Shown here: positions 55,629 to 64,000 of the stretch, piece by piece
Position numbering within the stretch: the stretch's first letter is position 1
Layout of the letters: each line of letters opens with the position of its first letter
DNA from: Gracilariopsis chorda
Lineage: Eukaryota; Rhodophyta; Florideophyceae; Gracilariales; Gracilariaceae
Assembly: GCA_003194525.1 (NCBI GenBank)
Contig: NBIV01000265.1
Span: 1-64,000 of the forward strand
Reading direction: 5' to 3'
Length of the DNA: 64,000 nt
Notes under the pieces: generated by a model
Database searches by the model: none
What the model saw: the letters and a program-made list of their open reading frames with translations, nothing else
Told to the model about the DNA's origin: nothing
Position numbers and translations under genes: made by a program

Positions 55629-56707
55629 TTAAGGAAGGTACTGCTTAGTAACCTTAACGTCTGCCTCTCGGCATTTTATTACTTGCTCCATGGATGGAAT
55701 GTATATCCTATACAGTGTGCGTTGGCTATGCATCCCCACGAAGTGTCCAGCAATAGCGCGTGGTAGGAACTTCTTATTCGCGACGGCTTCAGGCCTGTAT
55801 ATGAATGCGTGGCCGTCTTGTCCGAACTCAGTAAGTTTGTGAAGGTTGGTTTTCGTCCGAACCATAATGTGTGAGAATTCTTAATTCTCCCTCGACCATT
55901 TGAGAGTCAATTCCTCAAGAGTTTTGCGTGACAGATGGCTTCCTCCCATAGTTCATGCAGTAGTTTGGAGGTGAACAGGAGGATTCAAGCAATCTTCCAA
56001 AAGTCTTGGATAACTTTCTATGCTACGCCGTTCGATTGGCGTGCGTACGATGGGGTGAACTCTAGTACTATACCATTCTCTTTCGCGTATGAGACAAAGT
56101 CTTTGGACCTATTCTCATCTGCCCCCTCAAGGCAAACGCGGAACATTACGTTTGGAGGTAGTTCGGTTTCCGCGCGAGCCTTGTACCGGCGAACATATTC
56201 GAAGAACTGTGTCTTTTTACTTACGAAGTACATTGGCCTTGCCCTCGTGTTTTCATCAATGAAGACTTGCATATACGTCGATCCTTTTAAAAAGGTCGGG
56301 GTACTGGTTCCAGTAAGCTCGGTGTGGGTTAGCTCCAAAGGTCTTTGCACTACGGAGGGAGATTGCCGAAAGGTCGCACGCTTGGTACCGGCGTCAGTGC
56401 ACGGAGTGCATATGACGTTATTGAATTCGTCTGGGAAGAGTTTGGGTAGGCCTTGACACAAATCAATGCATGTCAAAAGGTTATCTCTGCCAGGATGTCC
56501 GAGGTCCTCGTGCCAATCCTTGGCTTTGTTGCCAGGTTCGTGTACTGCGACTCGTCCCTGTGGTGGCGGTACTGGGTTTGGCAGGGGATAGAGTCCGTCC
56601 CTCGGAGTGTAGCGTTGTATTTCTTCGCCCATTGTGCAGTCTCTAATTAAGAAGCCGTTTGAGAATTGCACCTCGACGTACGTCGTCAGGATGGATAAGG
56701 ATACCAA
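55629..56707 (-). pseudogene. Copia integrase
   Basis: GAG-pre-integrase HEDLGHPGRDNLL and CTPC near 56520-56400, then the integrase core. LTHTELTG has Glu where the catalytic Asp should be. TPSYARQSNGVA follows, holding the region of the last acidic residue. A C-terminal part at 55865-55629 reads AGHFVGMHSQRTLYRIYIPS. Stops separate the pieces. Confidence 0.7.
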
Positions 56708-57120
56708 ATTAGAGTCGAAGTTTGGGGTAGGTTTGTGTTAGTGCTGCACAAGAGCGGCGCCGAGAATATTTATTATTGTCTGCCTGTGTGTCTCTGTCTT
56801 TTTGTGTGCCTTCTTGTTCATTCTGCAACCGAGGGCAATGAAGCAAACCTACTTATATGCTTCTCGGTTGTAACAGAAATAATACACGTGGCAAATAGCT
56901 GGGGGGTTACTTGCCATGCTACCCAATAAAATGCAGAATAGCAATGACATTGCTAACTTATGTCATTGCTGTCATACACGTGTAGTACACGTATCACAGT
57001 TTGGCCGCTAACATAAGGCCGGTTCCAAAGGGTAGATTTATTTATCCACAACGTACGATATATGACATGTGGTCGCAAATATTGACGGTGGGCGGTGATG
57101 TTTGGTGATATTCACAGAAT
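56708..57120. other. Spacer between copia protease and integrase
   Basis: No frame of note. It probably corresponds to degraded copia polyprotein. Confidence 0.35.
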
Positions 57121-57831
57121 AACGATTTGTCCTTTGATGAAGACATGACTAGCCCCAGAGTCTAGCCATTTTGGGGTTATTTTGTCCTGGTAGAGACTGG
57201 CATTAGCTAATACTATGAATCTGCGGTGGTGGTTCCTGTTTCTGTCTCCACGTTTGCGGTTAGCAGTTGCTCATCCTTGGTTTTGGACGTTGGTAGAATT
57301 GTTAGAGTCCCAAGCTCGATGGTTATTACGTCCTTTCCCTTTGTTATATTTTTCATTTGAGCTTTTATTTTTGGGATGTTGTTCTTTTCCTTCTTTTTGC
57401 GCCGACATTCGGCTCTGATGTGGCAAATGCCTCCACAATTCCAACATACAACTCCCTTCTTGTTCCCTTTTGCACGCTGCTTGCGTCGGGTTGTAGACTT
57501 GTTTTGCAGCGTTGTAATGGTGAATGCCATTTTTCTTGGTCTCTGTGGTCGTCGTTGTAGATAAAGAAGCCCGTTGAATACGTTGGTCTACTTCGGATAA
57601 CAAAAGTGAAACGAATTGATCGTATTCCATGTGGGTTGCTGTAAGGAAGTGAAGACCGCTTATCGGACTGGTGTTCTGGCTGCAGGAGCCTTTCGTTCTT
57701 GGCTCATGTAGTACTCGTAGTGGCATACGTGTTTGTTGGTGGCAGCTAGTGCCCCGCGAACGGTAAGCCATACACGTGTGGCGCTGCCCGGGAAGATATT
57801 TATTCTCCGCTAGGGCGGCCGACGCCCTCAC
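57121..57831 (-). pseudogene. Copia gag and protease
   Basis: Two overlapping minus frames (57831-57271 and 57530-57213) carry a CCHC zinc knuckle CWNCGGICHIRAEC followed by a Lys-rich tail. Just downstream the frame reads KWLDSGAS at about 57150-57175, the copia protease active site. The upstream 5' LTR is not seen; gypsy element 5 starts about here. Confidence 0.7.
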
Positions 57832-58272
57832 CAGGTAAACTCATGGTGCTTCATACTGGGCTCTTCGTCTTGGTCCCTTGGCACGGATCCTAGGTCGTAG
57901 TAGGAGACGCAGATCGTCAAAGTCCTATACAGGCTGCGCCGTATCGGATATCTACCGTTACATTGGCTCCCTGCTTAGGCACCTGGTACCTTTTTGGGCT
58001 ACGCGTGTCTCCCTACTCGCCCTCACAACAGGGGGCCCTGCGCTACTCTGCACTTTGACAGTACCGCCTTTTCCAACTCTGTAGCCGCACGGCCTTACAA
58101 ACCATTGCGCGAGACCCACCGCAACCGTTCCCGGACATTTCACTTGAGTAGGACGTCCGCGCATACTACCTCACATCTCGTCTCTTGACCTAGGACGCTT
58201 CATTCGTGGGAACAGCAGATTCGCTTTTATCGTACCGGAAGAAGCAGAAGCCTAAACGCTTCATCACTCTTA

Positions 58273-60593
58273 ATGACTTGCAAACCGTCCCGGCTTGACG
58301 AGCTCGTTCGTCCGATATCGGTTTCATCGGCACGCAACCGTGCGTGCCCGGAATCGAATCCTCCTGCAATGTCGTTGCCGCTTCTACAGTCCAACAGCAC
58401 GCGCAGTGAAACCCAAGGGATTATACCACGCGTTGACAACCCGGAGCGTTTGCTCAGCCGCACCGGAGAAGCACAACCAAACATGGAACTTGGAAGAGAA
58501 CACTCTGGACCTGCACCCCCCGTGCAGACTCGTGACCCCGAATCGGCAGTCTCTGCCTTACTAGACGCACCAAGCGTCTTGGATTTTGCCTCCCTACATC
58601 CCCACTTGGATAGGTGGTTGTCGGAGGAACTCTCCAATCGAAGGCCTGTTCAGGTTGATAATGTCCTTGAACAGAGAGTCTCGTCCGGAATAGAAACACA
58701 GCTTCCCATCACTGCGGAAAGAGTGTACACTCGTCTTCAGAATTCTTCTGTTGTAACCGACGTGGTAGTCGAAACCGTGGAAATGGAAGTCGCGAACTAA
58801 CTCTGCAGGCATCTTTTTTTACCTGCTGGAACTCACCCTCAACCTATCTCTGCAACGGAAGTGTTGCAGCAACGCAGTCACCCCAATAGAGAACTCCGCA
58901 CTGAGCCGTGTAGGGATAAAGTATTGAATGCGTGCAGCCTCCCCGTGAGGGGCAGCTCACGGCGGACACGTCAAACCCCTTATCAGCTCGGGTGAACCCG
59001 AACTCTTCGGCCGTCCCCCATGATCCAGAGATGGTGTGGGGCACGTATAGCGTCGATCCAGATCTGGTACCAGATTCAGATGGAGTCCTCCGTGATAGGG
59101 AGATCGCACAAGGCACGTCCAACGTTAAACCGAAGTCGGAGAGAAAGGAGCGTAACAAAAAGAAGAATCGTAAGAGAAACCGTCGAGGGTCGCATTATTC
59201 TCGTTATGGACATTCAGAATTCGACACCGAGTCGGAACGCTCTGACTCGGATACGAGTCAATCGTCTGATACGGAAAATAAATCTGGCATCTACCGTATC
59301 CAGCAAATCAAACCGAACAATCGGGAATTCACCAAGTTATTGAACTTCAAGCCCTACCGCTCGATGAACAGTTCCGGAAAGTACGACGCCCGAGCTGCCC
59401 AGAGAGTCACAAAGTCTGCAAAATGGATGGCGCTACAAATTCCCGAGAAGTTCAGTGGGAATGATCCGATCACGGTTCTAAAGTTTCTTAGCGCGTTGAG
59501 ACCCGCGTGCAAGCAGAACGGCATTCACAAAATAACCGCTGTCTGGTTCTTTCGGTTCTTCAAATCCGATCCAGCTCTGCAGCTCGTCAAGATCCGTATC
59601 TCAAGCGAGTCTGGTGCCGTAGATTTGGACGCGGATGATGAACTTTTACGATCCTATCCGGATGTCGTCAACCATGTCCTGGAGATGTACGCTACTGACG
59701 AAAAAATCGCGGAAGCGTACCACGATATCACCACTTATCGGCAGAGTTCCGGTATGACGGAAAGTGAATCTACGGACCGTTTATGGAAGAAGAATATCCG
59801 TTGTGGAAACATATTCACCGATTCTCAACTCAAGGCTTTATTCGTGGAAGGGTTGCTGCCCGTAATCTGCACTTTGGTTCGCAATCACTGTCTGACGCAA
59901 CCAAAGATCGGATTCCGGCAGTCGAGTCTCTTCGCAGAAGGTATAGGAGATATTCACCGTGGTGGAAAGAAAGTTTACTCCACCATCGAGAGGGGCTTGC
60001 AACGCGCACAAGTCTCGCACCCGAGCCCTCCTTACCGGAATGGAAAGTAGTAGGGAGTCCGAGACAGTAGAAGAGCCAGCAGGAGAGTGCCTTGCAGTGA
60101 TGCCCTCGCCCAGCGTCTCCTTCCTGTCGATACCGACTACTGACTCCGCTTCGCCCTCTAATACGAGCCCCAGGGTACGTTATCCTTGACACCGTACTCG
60201 GCCTATCAAACCACACGTAAGTATTTTAACTCGAGCTGGAACCAGCATGTCGCTTATGCTCGTCAACTATTCGCCCATATTGCAAGTGGATGCCTGCCGA
60301 CATTCGGAAAAAGTTGCTACAGCAACGCAAGCACAACTACTCCCATCGAGTCGATGAAGGATGTTTCTGCCATCGGATGCCATTTACTGGAGGCCAGAGA
60401 ACTCGCTCTGGTAGTTATGGTAGCCAGGGAAGTCACGCTAACAACACAGCTCCGAACCCAGGAAGGCCTCCTCCTGCAAACAAGAACACCTGGCGTTCGG
60501 TTCTCGTTTGGGAAGAAAATCATGCCCATCAATATGAAGAGCAGGAAAATTCTCAGCAAGACGCGAAGATGCGCCGCGATGTTACAAAGATGA
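58273..60593 (+). pseudogene. Gag of gypsy element 5
   Basis: Frames 58273-58800 (acidic N-terminal part), 58932-60050 and 60186-60593. The middle one has a basic Lys/Arg/Asn cluster (KKKNRKRNRRGS), a Ser/Asp-rich segment and capsid-like helices (ALQIPEKFSGNDPITVLKF). Compare SFSGEDPILVLD in element 4 gag. Confidence 0.55.
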
Positions 60594-60673
60594 TAAAATG
60601 GATGGAGACCGAGCCGTGAAACCGAACGCCGCTACGGAAGATGGACTCTATTATGAAGTGCTGACTTGTATCT

Positions 60674-63600
60674 TTGACACTTCTGAACAAGTGTATTTGT
60701 TTCGCGGTCAGAACTAAAGTCCTGACAGGCCTTTTTCACAATCCCCGACTGACATGGATGAATACCGTCCTCCTGGATACTGGTGCCTCACCGAACCTGA
60801 TTCACACCCGTGGACTACCACCCGGATTGGAATCGAAGTTACTGCCACTTGATACTACAAAAGTATCGGATGCGTCAAGTCGTTCTATGACCATCGTGGG
60901 TGTTATTCCCCTCGACCTTCGCCTCGGTGACTTGAAGGTCCGAATTCGGTTCCTTGTTTCATCCAACCTGGCAGTCGACTGTATACTGAGTACTTCTTTT
61001 ATTGACCGCTATGTCAAGGCGACCTACCCAAAGGAACGGAAAATATCGTTCCACAACTCACCGTCGGTGGCTTTTTCCAATGTTCGAAATGGTTCCCGCA
61101 ACGATGTAACAATCCCCGCTCGATTTCCCCTTAGTACGGTATCAACGAAGCTTCAAGTCGCTCGTTCAATTGTACTCCTTACTATGTCCGAAATGGCAGT
61201 CCTGGTTCAAACCGATGCATCCGGAATGGTTTACTTACAGAACCATCTCAAAACAACACGTCACAACGTCCAGCTGCTTGCAAATGGTTTCATGGAAGTC
61301 CTTTCAAATCGGCCATTTTACGTATTGGTATCTAACATCAGCGACCGCCACACCCACTCACCTAAGAACACCGTCGTTGGTAATGCTAACCCAGCACCCG
61401 CAGCAATACTCTCCGTCACTGATACGACCTATACTCAAGTCGACGAGTATCTCGACATAACTGAGAAGCGGGGTATGAAATTCGAGGATAAAGCACCGGA
61501 CGCGGACTGGATATTGACCATTACCATCGGTGAAGAGTATGAACCGCTACGGAACAAGATCATTCAGATGCTCTCAGAGTACGCTGACATGTGGGACGGA
61601 CATCTGGGTACCTTCACGGCCGTCAAACACCGGATTGACTTGGAACTCCATGCCCGACCGGTCCACCAGGTTTCCTATCGATCCGGTCAGAAGGCCTGTG
61701 AATGGGAGAAAGAGCAAGTCACGAAGATGCTCGAGAAAGGAGTTATTTAACCGTCATCGGCAGAATGGGCAAGCCCAGGAGTCATCGCCTTGAAAAAGGA
61801 CGGATCATGGCACTTCTGCTTATAATACAGAAAGCTCAACGCTGTCACGGTTTGCGACTGTTACCAGATACCAAGGATGAATGAGTGTATCGATTCAATA
61901 GGAGACGCAAGGGTGTTCTCCACCATTGACGCCAACTGGGGATATTGGCAAGTGAAAATCGACGAGCCCGACAGAGACAAGATGTCTTTCACCTCTCACG
62001 TGGGTTTTTATTGCTTTATTCGGATGCTGTTCGGTTTGAAGAACGCCTCTGCGACGTTCTATAGAGCAATATATGTCATCCTGAATTTAATTAGTTAACA
62101 GATTACCATACTTTATCCCGACGATGTCATTATACACTCGACTTCCGCTTTGGATCATTACAAGCTCCTGACGAAGGTACTTTACACTCTCCGAGAAGCC
62201 AGAATAACGTTGAATCTGAAGAAGGTCTTCTTTATCCAATCGGCTTTTGACTACTTGAAACACGTCATCTCACCCGGGAAGCTTCGAGTCGCGTCGAAAA
62301 CTTGCGACGCTGTCACGAGAGCTAAACCACCACGGAGTCAGACCGAGATTCGAGCATTCCTTGGCCTCTGTAACGTTAAAAGGCGCTTCGTCCCAAAGTT
62401 CGCACGCATCACCCATCCGCTAAACCGGAAGTTAGAGAATGAGCAACCGGGGGACCTGGAACCGTTTTCAGAAGAAGATGTGGTGGCATTCGGAGCACTC
62501 AAAGAGAAACTAACCTGCCTCCAATTCTTTCTCTCCCAAGACCCAGTAAGCCTTGTCTGCTAGAAACGAATGCCTGTAACCGTCAAGTCTAGTCTATGCT
62601 GCTCCAAAAGCAAGTGCATGCAAAGGGCTACCATCCCATCGGATATTGGAGCCGTTCACTAACCGTGCCGGATAGGAACTATGGCACCTCAGAACGAGAA
62701 TGCTTGGCCATCGTATGAAGTATGTTGCTCCTGAGGCCTTATCCGGAAGGAAAACGGTTCACCGTTGGGACTGACCCGAATGCCTTACGTTGGCTCATCA
62801 ACAAACTGATGGAACATGAAGACTCGCCAGATGGCGCTTGGGTCTCGCGAAGTTCGACTTCGAATTCCAGTACCGTCCCGGAATCAAGCATCTGCCCGCG
62901 GACGCACTGTCCCGCATGCCGACCAACGGGAACGATATAACACCTCTCGAGGATAAAATACCATGTCTGTTCACGGAGGAAGATGAATCCGAGTCGGAAT
63001 ACGTCATCACAGATGTTACCGTGAACGGAGAAGTTTACAAGGATGTACTGGTGAGTTTTCCAATGACTATGGACACAGAAGAACCCTTGCATGTTATGGC
63101 GACCGTACCCGAACAACTTGGCTTCACCCTGATACTGATCAAAAAGTTTATCGACTGCCAGGCGGAGGACCCGTTTTGCAAGGAGAAAGCTCTATCAGTT
63201 GGAGATCCAAAATCCCATTTGCACTACAACCACTCCGGAGTACTATGAAAACTTTCGCCGATTGACGGGGCCATACAACAGGTCGTACCGGTGTCCCTAC
63301 GGTAGAAAGAACTCTACATCTCCCACTATCCACTCCTGCCTGGGCACCTGGGCTCGGTCAAGATATATTAAACCTTGCGAGGGGACTTCTACTGGCCCCT
63401 TATGTCGCAACATGTGTATGAAGCATTCTCAAAATGCAAACCCTGTCGAGCGGTTTGCGGAACTTACTTGAAGAATCAGAAGTACTTGAATTTGTTTCCT
63501 GCATCGAGACCATTCCAATTCGTGGCTATGGACATCCTTGGCCAACTGCCGAAAACTGGACGCGGAAGCAATTACATACTGGTAGTGACGGATCGCTTTA

Positions 63601-64000
63601 CAAAGCTCACTAGAGCCATACCGCTGTCGGATACGAAAGCGACCGACGTTTCCATCGCTTTCTGGGAGAACTGGGTGTACTCCTACGAGATTCCTACCTA
63701 CCTACTTACCGACAACGGCCCGCAGTTCGTGGCCAAGTATTTCGAGTCGCTAACAGCCGATCTCAGAATTACGCATGTACTTACAGTTGCTAATCAGCCA
63801 CAGACAAATGGGCAGGCCGAAAGGTTTAAAAAAAGTGTTGATCAACCGCCTGCGGCACTACGTATCCGAACACCAAAAAGACTTAGAGAAGCTGGTTCAG
63901 CCCCTCGTGTACGGGTATAACCTGCAAGTTTACGGATCAACGGGTTTCACTTTTTTTGACCTCTCTTTCACTTAGCAACCTCCAGGGATCGTAGTGGATG
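60674..64000 (+). pseudogene. Pol of gypsy element 5
   Basis: 60674-61750 holds protease (LLDTGASPN) and the RT start up to a TAA at 61748. RT continues in pieces (FSTIDANWGYWQV near 61918; YPDDVIIHS near 62115; AFLGLCNVKRRFVP near 62353). RNase H is barely readable. Integrase at 63375-63920 has AMDILGQLP, LTDNGPQF and NGQAERF, so its DDE residues are intact. The coding frame is broken again near 63830. Confidence 0.7.

Larger units (their letters stand above)
41834..57831 (-). mobile_element. Ty1/copia element, decayed, split by a gypsy insertion
   Basis: In minus-strand order: gag with zinc knuckle (57.8-57.2 kb), protease (57.16), integrase (56.7-55.6), RT start (55.6), RT end (42.8-42.5) and RNase H (42.0-41.8). 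The two halves are separated by the gypsy element at 42830-54158. The domain order with integrase before RT identifies Ty1/copia. No LTRs could be defined. Confidence 0.8.
57843..64000 (+). mobile_element. Gypsy element 5, decayed, runs off the window
   Basis: Gag, protease, RT, RNase H and integrase remnants in order on the plus strand, with ten or more stops and shifts. An LTR-like GC-rich non-coding part lies before gag (57843-58270), but its ends were not defined. More diverged from element 4 than elements 1, 2 and 4 are from each other. Confidence 0.7.

Noticed and set aside
1-64000. CRISPR arrays, rRNA and tRNA genes
   Set aside because: No regularly spaced short repeats, no rRNA-like sequence and no complete tRNA cloverleaf were seen.

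Overview
The window is eukaryotic nuclear DNA. A small island of ordinary genes (about 12.8-20.8 kb) sits between long stretches of stacked transposable elements. The host genes are compact and apparently intronless. One has an N-terminus that looks like a plastid transit peptide of the red-algal style, with Phe close to the start. Gene-dense islands with few introns, surrounded by Ty3/gypsy, Ty1/copia, Mutator-like and PIF/Harbinger-like elements, best fit a multicellular red alga such as a florideophyte. That placement is inference; no marker gene proves it.

Layout. 1-5313: the 3' ends of two Ty3/gypsy chromovirus-type elements, each with an extra open reading frame on the opposite strand just before its 3' LTR. 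5355-12783: decayed sequence holding a tandem repeat, a 370-bp MITE and an RNase H remnant. 12784-20762: host genes, namely a MOCOS-like class V aminotransferase (-), SMC5 (-), a small unrecognised protein (+) and a DUF1838/cytochrome-b5-like fusion (+). 20763-23287: nothing recognised. 23288-30870: a Mutator-like element (ULP1-type protease with one clear intron, then the transposase N-terminus) cut off by a gypsy element, followed by a decayed DDE_Tnp_4-type transposase. 31082-38080: a second Mutator-like element with terminal inverted repeats of about 340 bp. 38809-41488: a PIF/Harbinger-like element with 28-bp inverted repeats, a Myb-like ORF and an uninterrupted transposase. 41834-57831: a decayed Ty1/copia element on the minus strand, split inside its reverse transcriptase by a complete gypsy element (42830-54158) with two 902-bp LTRs. 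57843-64000: another decayed gypsy element that runs off the window.

The most interesting system is the antisense protein of the gypsy elements. Three copies (1-401, 2600-4300, 51380-53035) lie in the same place, on the strand opposite gag-pol, between the chromodomain and the polypurine tract. Their proteins are clearly homologous even though the elements have different LTRs. I know no domain for this protein. Conservation at the protein level suggests a real accessory gene of this retrotransposon lineage, comparable in position to antisense genes reported for a few plant gypsy elements such as Grande. The host genes look active and unrelated to each other: SMC5/6 genome maintenance, sulfur/PLP chemistry and a probable plastid heme-binding protein.
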